Notes: generated from the sequence alone by a model not told the origin. DNA of 64,000 bases from Ascidiimonas sp046199005 (GCA_046199005.1 CP176050.1:2046001-2110000), one strand, 5' to 3'; positions 26,693 through 40,170 are shown, counted from the first letter of the stretch. Made by a program: numbers and translations.

Positions 26693-28611
26693 AAGAAAAA
26701 GGAAATTTTAAATCGTAGCTTCAGAAGTTCCTGGATATCACTGATCGTTTTAAAGCAGCGCTTGAGTTTAATTTTTTCTTCTTTAGTCAGTGTATTCAAC
26801 TCAAGATATCTTCCGGAATCGTTATGTAGAAGCCCTTGTTTGGTTCTGAATTTCAACAAAGCTTTAAATGCATACGAACAAGACAGATATAGTTCACTGT
26901 TTTCAGGTTCGAGGGTAGCCAACTTTTCAAAACGCTCTGCAGTGTTATTAATATGTTTGATACGGTGAGACAGGATTAGGATCCTTCCGGCATCTATCAA
27001 AGGCATCAGAGCCCTTCTTTTAAGATCAAAAAAGTCTTTATGCTCTCCGTTTTGTTCCACTATAAACTGCCGAAAGAAACCCAAGGGTGACGGACTCATT
27101 AGTGCACTTCTGCCGAGCTTCGCCAAAAAAACCTCATTACGATCTGTAATTTCAAAAATATGGTCACTTAAGGCTTTGACAAGTTCTACATCTCCATAAG
27201 CTATATCATAATCAAAAAATATTGAGCATAGCATAATCTCTTCCTCTCCGGCTTCAGAGGTCCAGTGCGAAAACTGTCTTTTCCATTGACTAAGCGATAA
27301 ACACCATTTAGGATTGCTCGCCATCATTTCTGCAGGGCAGTAATCGTAACCTACGGCATTAAGTCTTTTGGTAACCAATGCTGCGAGACTCATAAAAAAA
27401 GACTTAACGGCTTCGTATCGATCTTCCGCTACGTCCTCAAAAACCAGCGCGCTATCTTGATCGGTGTGCAAAAGTTGTTCTTTTCGTCCCTGGCTTCCTA
27501 CAGCTAGCCAGGCAAAGGCTACAGGGGCTTCCCCGATTTTTTCAAGACTAATTTCTATGATCCTTTTTATAGTTGCATCGTTAAGCTCTGTGATAATTTT
27601 TGAGGTATGGGTAAGCGGAATATTTTGATCAATATATCCGTTGAGCAAAAGCATCACTTTTTCCCGAATACTTTTGAGCTGTCTTGTTTTTTTTGCCCTT
27701 TTGATAGCCTTCATCAATACCGCCGGATCATTTCCTTTGAGCACGACAATGTCATGTTCGGAAATTAAACCAATTAGTTTAGTGTTTGGCGTGCCGTCTT
27801 TTGTGATGCAGAGGTGTCCTATTTTATGTTTCATCATAGCAATTTGTGCCTGTGCAATCGTCATTTTCGGAGGATAGCATATTACCGGTGAGGTCATTAC
27901 TTTTTCTACTTTTTCCTCTATAGCGAAAAGGCCGGTAGCTACTTGTATGCGCAAATCTTTATCCGTAATAATTCCAATGGGCAGATCATCCTTAGTGACA
28001 ATGACAGATCCGACCCCCTTTTTACTCATTTTAGTGGCAACAGACTTGATCTGATCGGAAGGTTTGGCCGTAATAAGTTTCTTTTTGTAGGGAACAGGTT
28101 GAAGTTCGAATAATGATTGAGAAGGAATTGGAGCAATGTCTTCCTCGCTGGTAAACAGATCTTCCCGATGTTTTCTGGAATAGGGATGTTGCGTTTTAGA
28201 TGCAAAACTTTCGATCAGGAAAATACCTGCATTACGATTATTAATAATGATGGGTTTAAAAACCGCAATCGGAATTGCATAAAGTATACTTTCCTCTGCC
28301 GCTTTTGCCCTTATTTTATAAGTAGATTCTTTTGCGATCAAGGGGCGTAAGCCAAATATGTCTCCCTCATCACATTTGTCAATGGTCTTATAAGCACCTT
28401 CAGATGGTTGGTCAAGTACGACAGCACCCTTATGTACGATATAAAAATGTTTGTGGGCGGCAGCTCCTTCCTCAAAAAGAAGCATTTCCTTTTCAAGATA
28501 TTTCACTACTGTCTCTTGCGAAATATGATCTAATTCTTCGGTGGTGAGCAGATCAAAAGGAGGATAGTTTCTTAGAAAATCGGCAATACGTTCTGAAATG
28601 GTATTTTTCAT
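26689..28611 (-). CDS. cNMP-binding/CBS/DUF294 putative nucleotidyltransferase
   Basis: 640 residues. Domains in order: cyclic-nucleotide-binding fold (about 10-130), two CBS repeats (about 170-295, e.g. KGVGSVIVTKDDLPIGIITD and EHDIVVL), a DUF294 GlnD-like nucleotidyltransferase (GSQGRKEQLLHTDQDSALVF) and DUF294_C helices. It may sense nucleotides and modify a partner protein by nucleotidylation. Its place next to the symporter-acs genes suggests control of carboxylate uptake, which is inference. Confidence 0.92.
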   Translation of the reverse strand: MKNTISERIADFLRNYPPFDLLTTEELDHISQETVVKYLEKEMLLFEEGAAAHKHFYIVHKGAVVLDQPSEGAYKTIDKCDEGDIFGLRPLIAKESTYKIRAKAAEESILYAIPIAVFKPIIINNRNAGIFLIESFASKTQHPYSRKHREDLFTSEEDIAPIPSQSLFELQPVPYKKKLITAKPSDQIKSVATKMSKKGVGSVIVTKDDLPIGIITDKDLRIQVATGLFAIEEKVEKVMTSPVICYPPKMTIAQAQIAMMKHKIGHLCITKDGTPNTKLIGLISEHDIVVLKGNDPAVLMKAIKRAKKTRQLKSIREKVMLLLNGYIDQNIPLTHTSKIITELNDATIKRIIEISLEKIGEAPVAFAWLAVGSQGRKEQLLHTDQDSALVFEDVAEDRYEAVKSFFMSLAALVTKRLNAVGYDYCPAEMMASNPKWCLSLSQWKRQFSHWTSEAGEEEIMLCSIFFDYDIAYGDVELVKALSDHIFEITDRNEVFLAKLGRSALMSPSPLGFFRQFIVEQNGEHKDFFDLKRRALMPLIDAGRILILSHRIKHINNTAERFEKLATLEPENSELYLSCSYAFKALLKFRTKQGLLHNDSGRYLELNTLTKEEKIKLKRCFKTISDIQELLKLRFKISFFL

Positions 28612-28657
28612 AGGAAATACATCAAAAAATAACCCTGCGCAGGGCAGGGTCTAAAAA

Positions 28658-29746
28658 TTATTCAAAATAACTAAAAGTTTCGCCATTTTTTATTTCTAGC
28701 AGTGTTTCATATATCAACCTGATTACATTTTCCATATCATCTCTATGAACCATTTCAACTGTAGTATGCATATATCGTAATGGTAATGAAATTAAAGCGG
28801 AAGCAACTCCACCATTGCTATAGGCAAAGGCATCTGTGTCTGTACCAGTATATCTTGATGATGCCATACGTTGGAATGGTATTTTTTTCGCCTCAGCTGT
28901 TTTTATAATTCGTTCTCTCAATTTATTTTGTACTGCCGGAGCGTAAGAAATCACCGGTCCCTTACCAAGTTCCGTATGTCCTTGCTTCTTCTTGTCGATC
29001 ATAGGAGTAGTGGTATCATGAGTAACATCTGTGACAATGGCAATATTTGGCTTAATAGTCTGAGTGATCATTTCTGCACCACGCAAACCAATTTCTTCCT
29101 GTACCGAATTTGTAATATAAAGACCAAAGGGGAGCTTTATTTTATTTTCAAAAAGCAATCTTCCTACTTCCGCGATCATGAAACCACCAGCTCTGTTATC
29201 GATGGCTCGACAAACAAACTTATTTTTATTGAGAATATGAAAACTATCCGGATAGGTAATAACACATCCCACATGAACCCCCAACTTTTCTACTTCTTTT
29301 TTGTCTTTTGCTCCAATATCAATAAAAATGTTTTCCAGTTTAGGACTTTCTTCTTTCGAGGAATTTCTGGTATGAATTGCAGGCCATCCAAAAACACCTT
29401 TAACTATTCCCTTGTCTGTATGTATATCTACCCATTTTGAAGGAGCTATTTGGTGATCACTTCCTCCATTTCTTATTACGTAAATAAGTCCGTCATCAGT
29501 AATGTAATTTACATACCAGGAGATTTCATCAGAATGTCCTTCGATCACTACTTTGAATTCGGCCTCAGGATTGATGACCCCTACTGCAGTTCCATAGGTG
29601 TCTGTGATAAAAGTATCTACATAAGGTTTTAGATACTCCATCCAGATTTTCTGTCCTTCCCATTCATATCCAGTGGGTGAAGCGTTGTTGAGGTAGCGCT
29701 CTAAAAATTTTAGTGATTTTTGATTCAATATTTTCTTTTGGCTCAT
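28658..29746 (-). CDS. M42-family metallopeptidase (glutamyl aminopeptidase/endoglucanase-like)
   Basis: 362 residues. Metal and catalytic residues lie in VIEGHSDEISW (His, Asp), CRAIDNRAGG (Asp), VQEEIGLRGAE (two Glu), IVTDVTHDT (Asp) and PLRYMHTTVEM (His). M42 enzymes are large tetrahedral aminopeptidases that trim peptides in the cytoplasm. Some members are mis-annotated as endoglucanases. It is a single gene. Confidence 0.94.
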   Translation of the reverse strand: MSQKKILNQKSLKFLERYLNNASPTGYEWEGQKIWMEYLKPYVDTFITDTYGTAVGVINPEAEFKVVIEGHSDEISWYVNYITDDGLIYVIRNGGSDHQIAPSKWVDIHTDKGIVKGVFGWPAIHTRNSSKEESPKLENIFIDIGAKDKKEVEKLGVHVGCVITYPDSFHILNKNKFVCRAIDNRAGGFMIAEVGRLLFENKIKLPFGLYITNSVQEEIGLRGAEMITQTIKPNIAIVTDVTHDTTTPMIDKKKQGHTELGKGPVISYAPAVQNKLRERIIKTAEAKKIPFQRMASSRYTGTDTDAFAYSNGGVASALISLPLRYMHTTVEMVHRDDMENVIRLIYETLLEIKNGETFSYFE

Positions 29747-29848
29747 CTATAAAATTTTAAGAGACAAAAATAACAATATTCACATACATTTAGCAGTTAC
29801 GTTTGTAGGAATAAAGTATTTTTGAACTGGTTTTAGAAAGTGAAAAAG

Positions 29849-30535
29849 ATGAAAAGGATATTCCTTTTACTATATATGAGTTCTTGTGCGGTCATATATG
29901 CGCAGATTCCGGAAAAAGAAACGGACTCTCTTCTGCCAGAAGATTACATTATGCTTCAAGGAGACTCGATCGTTCGTACATCTATAGATTTAGATGATGT
30001 TTATATTTTTGGAAGGTTGCATTTTAAGGACCGGAAAGAGCGACTACGTTATTTTATTTTGAGAAGAAAAACCCTTAAAGTATATCCTTATGCAAAACTT
30101 GCAGCGGAAAGGCTTACGACCTTAACGGAGCGATTGGAGCAAATTAAATCGAGGTCAAAACGAAAAAAGTATACCAAAATTATACAGAAGTACATTGAAA
30201 ATGAATTTTCCGAAGAATTAAAAAAGCTTACGAGGACAGAGGGACAAATACTGATAAAATTGATTCATCGTCAAACGGGTAGGACAGCCTTTGAATTGAT
30301 AAAAGAATTAAGGAGTGGCTGGAGAGCCTTTTGGTATAATACGACTGCCAAGGCTTTTAAAATATCATTAAAGGAGCAATACCTGCCTGAAGAAGTTCAG
30401 GAGGACTACTTGATTGAAGATATTTTACAAAGAGCATTTGCCTCTGGAAGGCTTGAAAAACAATCTTCGGTACTTGCGTTTGATTACATTGAATTAACCG
30501 ATAAATGGTCTTCAAAAAAATCGGTTAAAAATTAG
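29849..30535 (+). CDS. DUF4294 domain-containing exported protein
   Basis: 228 residues from ATG 29849; a GTG three codons upstream is possible. The signal peptide is about 1-20 (KRIFLLLYMSSCAVIYAQ). The conserved core runs from YILRRKTLKVYPYAKLAAER through KLIHRQTGRTAFELIKEL and GWRAFWYNTTAKAF. DUF4294 is restricted to Bacteroidetes and has no assigned function. It lies just upstream of the rRNA operon on the same strand. Confidence 0.88.
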   Translation: MKRIFLLLYMSSCAVIYAQIPEKETDSLLPEDYIMLQGDSIVRTSIDLDDVYIFGRLHFKDRKERLRYFILRRKTLKVYPYAKLAAERLTTLTERLEQIKSRSKRKKYTKIIQKYIENEFSEELKKLTRTEGQILIKLIHRQTGRTAFELIKELRSGWRAFWYNTTAKAFKISLKEQYLPEEVQEDYLIEDILQRAFASGRLEKQSSVLAFDYIELTDKWSSKKSVKN

Positions 30536-30652
30536 TTGCACATTAATCTTAAAAGTGTTAAATTCGTAACCCTTTTGGAAAATATAAAACCGATATCTAC
30601 TGACCTTTAAAGTTTTACATTTTTATCAAAAAAATAGTGATAAAATATTTGG

Positions 30653-30680
30653 TTGAGTTAAAAGAATGTTTTTATATTTG
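30653..30680 (+). promoter_or_regulatory. rRNA operon promoter
   Basis: TTG (30653-30655), a 17-bp spacer, then TATATTTG (30673-30680). This is an exact match to the Bacteroidetes TTG-N17-19-TAnnTTTG promoter, about 190 bp before the 16S gene. A GC-rich hairpin (CCCGCTTTACGGG) begins just downstream. Confidence 0.85.
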
Positions 30681-30726
30681 CACCCGCTTTACGGGAGTAG
30701 GGCGAGGGTTAAAAAAGAATTTACAA

Positions 30727-30742
30727 GTTCATTGACATATTG
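30727..30742 (+). promoter_or_regulatory. boxA-like antitermination element before 16S rRNA
   Basis: GTTCATTGACATATTG is repeated exactly before the 23S gene (33075-33090). Its first part resembles the boxA core (GTTCTTTGACA). The 16S processing stems follow: TTGACAGC at 30743-30750 pairs with GCTGTCAA at 32441-32448, and AAGCAAATTTATAA at 30801-30814 pairs with TTATGAATTTGCTT at 32425-32438 with one non-Watson-Crick position. Confidence 0.55.
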
Positions 30743-30866
30743 TTGACAGCACGCGAGGGTTTATGTGTATTAGTTTACATGTAGACTTTTGCAACAATTT
30801 AAGCAAATTTATAATGAGTGAGGGTTAAATATTTGTTGTTTGGTTGATTATAGTATATACAGACAA

Positions 30867-32386
<1,520 letters not shown>

Positions 32387-32468
32387 AGAGAACGATCAGA
32401 TAATAAGTATGGGCTACTTACTTGTTATGAATTTGCTTTAGCTGTCAATAAATATAAAAAAAGAATGA

Positions 32469-32542
32469 AGTCTCGTAGCTCAGCTGGTTAGAGCGCTACA
32501 CTGATAATGTAGAGGTCGGCAGTTCGAGTCTGCCCGAGACTA
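32469..32542 (+). tRNA. tRNA-Ile (GAT)
   Basis: 74 nt. The acceptor AGTCTCG pairs with CGAGACT. The D-arm starts at GCTC, the anticodon loop is CTGATAA (anticodon GAT), and the T-stem is GGCAG/CTGCC around TTCGAGT. CCA is not encoded. It lies in the 16S-23S spacer. Its last 17 nt are copied twice downstream. Confidence 0.96.
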
Positions 32543-32762
32543 CTTTTAGTCGAGGAAAGACGGGTCCCGAAGTTTCGGGATGTCCTGAGCGAGTTTACCC
32601 TGAGTGTAATCGAAGGGAAGGGAGTCTGCCCGAGACTACTTTTAGTCGAGGAAAGACGAGTCCCGAAGTTTCGGGATGTCCTGAGCGAGTTTACCCTGAG
32701 TGTAATCGAAGGGAAGGGAGTCTGCCCGAGACTACTTTTAGTTAGTTTAAGGAAAGACGGGT
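32526..32762 (+). repeat. 96-bp tandem repeat containing the tRNA-Ile 3' end
   Basis: GAGTCTGCCCGAGACTAC starts at 32526 (inside the tRNA), 32622 and 32718, an exact period of 96 bp. Units 1 and 2 differ at about one base; the third breaks off after about 25 bp and resumes briefly (AAGGAAAGACGGGT). Each unit carries a hairpin TCCCGAAGTTTCGGGA and a REP-like stretch CCCTGAGTGTAATCGAAGGG. The copied part lacks the anticodon and D arms, so these are not extra tRNAs. Confidence 0.85.
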
Positions 32763-32908
32763 ATTTGCGTGATTGCGTTCTTGTTTTTTTGTGGCTGATC
32801 AAGAAGTTACGTTCATTGGAAATTAGAATTGGAAATTTTAGAGGTTGAGTAGCCGTTATACGTTTAAGTATTGTTATCAGATAACTGGTTAACGATCTGA
32901 CATTACAT

Positions 32909-32985
32909 GGGGGATTAGCTCAGCTGGCTAGAGCGCCTGCCTTGCACGCAGGAGGTCATCGGTTCGACTCCGATATTCTCCACCA
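32909..32985 (+). tRNA. tRNA-Ala (TGC)
   Basis: 77 nt with encoded CCA (32983-32985). The acceptor GGGGGAT pairs with ATTCTCC, including G-U pairs. The anticodon loop is CTTGCAC (anticodon TGC) and the T-loop is TTCGACT. It is the second spacer tRNA, as is usual in Bacteroidetes rRNA operons. Confidence 0.96.
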
Positions 32986-33074
32986 TGGCGATGTTTTTTT
33001 AAGTGTATAGTGCTTAAGAGCATCTTAATCATCACGTTTCATTTTCGGATGTTTGGTTGATGTTTTGCCACAAC

Positions 33075-33096
33075 GTTCATTGACATATTGAGATAA
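33075..33096 (+). promoter_or_regulatory. boxA-like repeat and 5' strand of the 23S processing stem
   Basis: GTTCATTGACATATTG (33075-33090) repeats the element before 16S. ACATATTGAGATAA (33083-33096) is the exact reverse complement of TTATCTCAATATGT at 36150-36163, beyond the 23S gene. The pair should form the long RNase III stem that releases pre-23S. Confidence 0.65.
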
Positions 33097-33231
33097 AGAA
33101 AATACGAGTAAAACGTAAGCTTGTTATTTTTTAATTTGATGGAAATTTTCTTAGAGGGATTTTTCATGGATTAAGGAGTGACACAGTAAAGTAATACAAT
33201 AAAGTAAGAATCAAAGAGACAAAAAGTACAA

Positions 33232-36060
<2,829 letters not shown>

Positions 36061-36217
36061 ACGAAGTTTGCTTCCCGAGCAATCGGGGAGCAGGCAGCTC
36101 TTTTGAAACATTACCAAAGGTGTAACACTGTTTTGCTCCACTTAATTTTTTATCTCAATATGTTATCTTATTGCCGTAAGTGTCTTTTAGGGTACACCCC
36201 TTGAAGACCCCCGGCTC

Positions 36218-36355
36218 ACAATTTAAGGTGGTTATAGTCCCGCCCCGAGGTATCGGGATTCGGGAGGGCTCACAAAAGCCAACTATAGCCCAACAATTTA
36301 AGGTGGTTATAGTCCCGACGCTTCGGGAGGGCTCACAAAAGTCAACTATAGCCCA
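36218..36355 (+). repeat. Two truncated, palindrome-interrupted copies of the 5S rRNA 5' end
   Basis: AATTTAAGGTGGTTATAG, the 5' end of the 5S gene plus its upstream bases, occurs at 36220, 36295 and, in the real gene, at 36358 (spacings 75 and 63 bp). In both extra copies the sequence then enters a palindrome (TCCCGACGCTTCGGGA in the second, a longer form in the first), returns to GGGCTCAC as in 5S, and ends with CAACTATAGCCCA, which can pair back with GGTTATAG. They lack the remaining 80 nt of 5S. Confidence 0.85.
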
Positions 36356-36361
36356 ACAATT

Positions 36362-36469
36362 TAAGGTGGTTATAGCGATGGGGCTCACCTCTTACCATTC
36401 CGAACAGAGTAGTTAAGCCCATCAGCGCAGATGGTACTGGGTAACCGGGAGAGTATGTCGCCGCCTTGC
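36362..36469 (+). rRNA. rrf: 5S ribosomal RNA
   Basis: About 108 nt. The terminal stem is AAGGTGG (36363-36369) with CCGCCTT (36461-36467). The core has CATTCCGAACAGAGTAGTTA and AGATGGTACTGGG. It is the only complete 5S here; two 5' fragments precede it. Ends are estimated from the stem. Confidence 0.94.
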
Positions 36470-36472
36470 TCA

Positions 36473-36501
36473 AACCCTGATCAATCGATCAGGGTTTTTT
36501 T
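36473..36501 (+). terminator. rRNA operon terminator
   Basis: AACCCTGATC (36473-36482) pairs with GATCAGGGTT (36487-36496), loop AATC, then a T run. It lies directly after 5S. Confidence 0.9.
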
Positions 36502-36551
36502 ATGCAGTAAATTTAAAAAAGTAGAAGATTTTCAATCCGTATCCCGAAGGA

Positions 36552-36776
36552 CTAATTCTTATGGAATAAAGCACGCATCATTGTACGCAAACTATAAAAA
36601 CCCATCGCAATTGCTCCAAATGAAATAAGCAATCCTACTATTAAAACCGGCCAGTAAAAATCATGCCCCTCATTCTTGAAAGCCTGGTAAATAATCACGG
36701 GACCTGTGAACATCATCGCTGCAGTAATGCTGAAATACTTCACGCTCTTGAATAATAATGCTCTATCTGTACCCAT
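36552..36776 (-). CDS. DUF6095-type small membrane protein
   Basis: 74 residues from ATG 36776 (MGTDRALLFKSVKYF). An upstream codon at 36845 adds a lysine-poor tail that I judge non-coding. Two hydrophobic helices (about 13-35 and 43-63) end in a basic tail (LRTMMRALFHKN). I recognise the pattern as the Bacteroidetes family DUF6095, without known function. Confidence 0.75.
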   Translation of the reverse strand: MGTDRALLFKSVKYFSITAAMMFTGPVIIYQAFKNEGHDFYWPVLIVGLLISFGAIAMGFYSLRTMMRALFHKN

Positions 36777-36881
36777 ACCTTGGTAATAAGATTTCAAAAA
36801 TAAGAATTTAAAACTATATTTATACAGAGATTGATTTATTACCATTAATCAAACAGTGCAGCAACCAACTAATTAATTAAC

Positions 36882-38486
36882 ATGAATTGGATCGATTATG
36901 TAATTGTCGTTGTTTATCTTATTGGCGTATTGGGTATTGGCTATTTTTTTAAAGAAAACAAAGACAGCGGTGATTATTTTTTAGGAGGTCGAAGTATGGG
37001 GTGGATACCCTTAAGCCTGTCTACCATGGCCACACAATTGTCTGCAATTAGTTTTATTTCCGCACCTGCTTTTGTAGGCTTAAAAAACGGTGGCGGATTG
37101 CAATGGCTTACTTATGAATTTGGGGTACCTCTTGCAATGGCTTTCTTGTTGGTGGCCATCATTCCTTCTCTGTATAAAGCAGGTATTGTAAGTATTTACG
37201 AATATCTAGAGAGGCGTTTTGATGCTTCTTCCCGATTATTAATAAGTTTGGTTTTTCAAATCAGCCGATCAGTTGCCACAGGAGTTATGGTATATACCAT
37301 GGCACTGATCTTACAGGCAACGGTAGGCATCGAGTTCTGGGTCTCTGTATTGCTAATTGGAGTTATTACACTTATTTACTCTTTTCAAGGTGGTATGAAA
37401 GCAGTCATTTGGGGTGATGTAATACAAATGGTCATTTTATTTTTTGGTATCATCATTTGTCTTGGATACGGTCTTTCAGAATTGGGAGGTTGGGAGAATT
37501 TTATCTCGCGGGTAGATACAGATAGATTAAATGCTGTTGATTTCTCTAAATGGGGTTTTAATAATGAAGATAAAAATGATGAATTTGGTTTTTGGCCTAT
37601 GGTGATAGGAGGCTTCTTTTTATACGCCTCTTATTATGGTACCGATCAGACACAATCACAACGGTTACTCTCGGCAAAAGGATTACCCACCGTTAAGAAG
37701 CTATTGATCGCCAATGGTGTTTTCAGATTTCCGGTTACACTTACTTATTGTATTATGGGATTGGTTTTAGGTACTCTATTGATGAGCGATGCTGGATTTC
37801 AAGAGAGTATTAGCAATGTCTACCAAGCCAATATCACCAGCTTAGAAGGTAAAAAAGCCGATTTAATGGTACCTGTATTTATCATTAAATATCTGCCCCA
37901 TGGAATCATAGGTATTCTGTTAGTTGCCATTATGTCTGCGGCCATGTCTTCTCTGAGTTCCACCGTTAACTCACTATCCGCCGTTACGATCGAAGATTTT
38001 GTCAAGAGATTTAAAGGCGATCTCACAAATTCTCAGTACGTCCGCTATTCTAGGTTATTATCAATTTTTTGGGGATTGGTATGCCTGTTTTTTGCATTTT
38101 TTGCCGGGAGCATTGAAGGTACGGTTATTGAAGTGATCAATAAAATAAGCTCTGTTTTTTATGGGCCGATTCTGGCGGCTTTTATGTTGGCGATACTCAC
38201 GAAAAAGACCAATGCACTTGGAGCTAACCTTGGTATACTCGCAGGCGTTGGCCTGAATATTTATCTCTGGTTATATGTTCCGGAAGTATTTTGGTTTTGG
38301 TGGAACGCTATCGGTTGTCTTGTTACACTGCTGGTAGCATATTCAGTTAGTCTGTTGATTCCACGAAACCTAAAAAAATCAATTGCTTTTGTAAAGTATC
38401 CCGCAAAAAAGGAGGTCGCTCTATTATTAGTGTACTTTGTACTCATCATCATAGCTGCTATTACGATTAAAAACCTGTTTGTTTAA
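36882..38486 (+). CDS. Sodium:solute symporter (SSS/SLC5), probably for a glucosylated or sugar substrate
   Basis: 534 residues, about 13-14 transmembrane helices. Signatures are NKDSGDYFLGGRSMGWIPLS, ATQLSAISFISAPAF, YYGTDQTQSQRLLSAKGL and MSAAMSSLSSTVNSLSAVT. It belongs to the SGLT-like branch, distinct from the acetate-type symporter at 18.9 kb. It lies 1 bp before a GH13 phosphorylase and in operon with a glycerate kinase, so I infer uptake of glucosylglycerate or a related solute. Confidence 0.9.
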   Translation: MNWIDYVIVVVYLIGVLGIGYFFKENKDSGDYFLGGRSMGWIPLSLSTMATQLSAISFISAPAFVGLKNGGGLQWLTYEFGVPLAMAFLLVAIIPSLYKAGIVSIYEYLERRFDASSRLLISLVFQISRSVATGVMVYTMALILQATVGIEFWVSVLLIGVITLIYSFQGGMKAVIWGDVIQMVILFFGIIICLGYGLSELGGWENFISRVDTDRLNAVDFSKWGFNNEDKNDEFGFWPMVIGGFFLYASYYGTDQTQSQRLLSAKGLPTVKKLLIANGVFRFPVTLTYCIMGLVLGTLLMSDAGFQESISNVYQANITSLEGKKADLMVPVFIIKYLPHGIIGILLVAIMSAAMSSLSSTVNSLSAVTIEDFVKRFKGDLTNSQYVRYSRLLSIFWGLVCLFFAFFAGSIEGTVIEVINKISSVFYGPILAAFMLAILTKKTNALGANLGILAGVGLNIYLWLYVPEVFWFWWNAIGCLVTLLVAYSVSLLIPRNLKKSIAFVKYPAKKEVALLLVYFVLIIIAAITIKNLFV

Positions 38487-38487
38487 G

Positions 38488-40170
38488 ATGAAGAGATTTA
38501 CCAAACTGAAACAACTATTGAATGAGGTTTATCCTGATGATATTGATTTTATTATTAAAAAAGTCGAAGAGCTTTCAATCAAATACGATTCTTTGATCAA
38601 GAATGATGATCAAAATTTATCGCATAAAGACGCCATATTAATCACCTACGCAGATGCTATTTTTCATGCTGATGAAAAACCATTGCAAACCTTAAAGACA
38701 TTTTTTGATCAGTATCTTTCAAATTATATCAGTGCTATTCATCTTCTTCCTTGTTTTCCTTTTACATCAGATGATGGTTTTAGTGTAGTAGATTATTACG
38801 AGATCAATCCCGAATATGGGAATTGGGATTCCATTGCTGCACTTAACGAATCTGCAGACCTGATGTTTGACGCGGTGATCAACCATATGTCTAAATCGTC
38901 TGAGTGGTTTACATTATTTCAGAAAAATCGCTATCCGTATAATGAATACTTTATAGAAGCGAGTCCAGATGAAGATTACAGCAAGGTCGTACGTCCCAGA
39001 GCACTGCCACTATTACACAAATTTAAAAAAGAGGAGCGTGAAGTATATTTATGGACTACTTTCAGCGAAGATCAACTCGATCTTAATTATAGAAGTCCGT
39101 ATGTTTTTCTTCAGGTATTAGATATATTATTGTTCTATATTTCAAAGGGCTCCAGGTATTTACGACTTGATGCTATTGCATTTCTCTGGAAAGAAAAAGG
39201 AACTTCTTGTATACATCTTCCCCAAACGCATGCAATTATACAGGCTTATAGAGCTATTATTGAATTATTGGCACCACAGGCAGTACTTATTACTGAAACA
39301 AATGTTCCGCATCTAGAAAACATCTCATATTTTGGCGATGGCACTAACGAAGCGCACATGGTCTATAATTTCACCTTGCCTCCTCTCTTGGCGTATTGCA
39401 TACATAAACAAGAGGTGTCTACATTTGTAGACTGGGCAAGAACTTTAGATCTCAATAATAAAACTATATGCTTTTTTAATTTTACGGCAAGTCATGATGG
39501 TATAGGAGTAAGACCTTTACAAGGAATAATAGCTGATGAAGAAATTGATTTTCTAGCTCAAAAAGCACTGGATCATGGCGGATTTGTTTCATATAAGAAT
39601 AATGGAGACGGCACAAAGTCTCCATATGAATTGAACTGTAACTATTTTGAACTTTTATCAAACCCGGAAGAATCCTTCGATATCAGAATTGATAAATTCA
39701 TGCTGACTCAGGCGATCATGCTTACCATGCCGGGGGTCCCAGGTATCTATTACCACTCGATATTGGGATCTCTTAATTACAGAAAGGGTGCAGAAGAATC
39801 GGGAATCAACAGGCGTATCAATCGTGAAAAACTTGAATACAATAATGTAGTAAAAGAGATCAGTAATAAAGCTTCACTTCGTAGCAAGGTATATCACAAG
39901 TACATCAAATTATTAAAAATTCGTATAAATGAACACGTGTTTGATCCATATGGAGCGGCAGAGTATTCTGTTCGAAACGATGTACTTATAATTGAAAGAT
40001 TCCACAAAAATGAACGTTTGTTAGCGGTTTTCAATCTTTCAGTAGAATCTAAAAAAATACCACTTGAAATCGCTGAAGGACTAGATTTGATTCTGGATAA
40101 AAAAATGAAAAGTGTTTCAACGCTTCAACTTGGCCCCTGGAAGTTCAAATGGATAAAAATTAAAAGATGA
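38488..40170 (+). CDS. GH13 subfamily 18 phosphorylase, likely glucosylglycerate phosphorylase
   Basis: 560 residues from ATG 38488, one base after the symporter stop; the TTG at 38479 lies inside the symporter. A GH13 barrel: nucleophile Asp228 in RLDAIAFLWKEKGTSC, acid/base Glu270 in LITETN, and the transition-state Asp337 in NFTASHDG. IHLLPCFPFTSDDGFSVVDY is typical of the sucrose-phosphorylase branch. These enzymes split a glucosyl bond with phosphate to give glucose 1-phosphate. The adjacent glycerate kinase favours glucosylglycerate over sucrose as substrate. Sucrose or sucrose-6-phosphate remain possible. Confidence 0.82.
   Translation: MKRFTKLKQLLNEVYPDDIDFIIKKVEELSIKYDSLIKNDDQNLSHKDAILITYADAIFHADEKPLQTLKTFFDQYLSNYISAIHLLPCFPFTSDDGFSVVDYYEINPEYGNWDSIAALNESADLMFDAVINHMSKSSEWFTLFQKNRYPYNEYFIEASPDEDYSKVVRPRALPLLHKFKKEEREVYLWTTFSEDQLDLNYRSPYVFLQVLDILLFYISKGSRYLRLDAIAFLWKEKGTSCIHLPQTHAIIQAYRAIIELLAPQAVLITETNVPHLENISYFGDGTNEAHMVYNFTLPPLLAYCIHKQEVSTFVDWARTLDLNNKTICFFNFTASHDGIGVRPLQGIIADEEIDFLAQKALDHGGFVSYKNNGDGTKSPYELNCNYFELLSNPEESFDIRIDKFMLTQAIMLTMPGVPGIYYHSILGSLNYRKGAEESGINRRINREKLEYNNVVKEISNKASLRSKVYHKYIKLLKIRINEHVFDPYGAAEYSVRNDVLIIERFHKNERLLAVFNLSVESKKIPLEIAEGLDLILDKKMKSVSTLQLGPWKFKWIKIKR

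Noticed and set aside
32526..32762. Extra tRNA-Ile genes in the repeat units
   Set aside because: Only the T-loop to acceptor 3' part is copied; the D and anticodon arms are missing.
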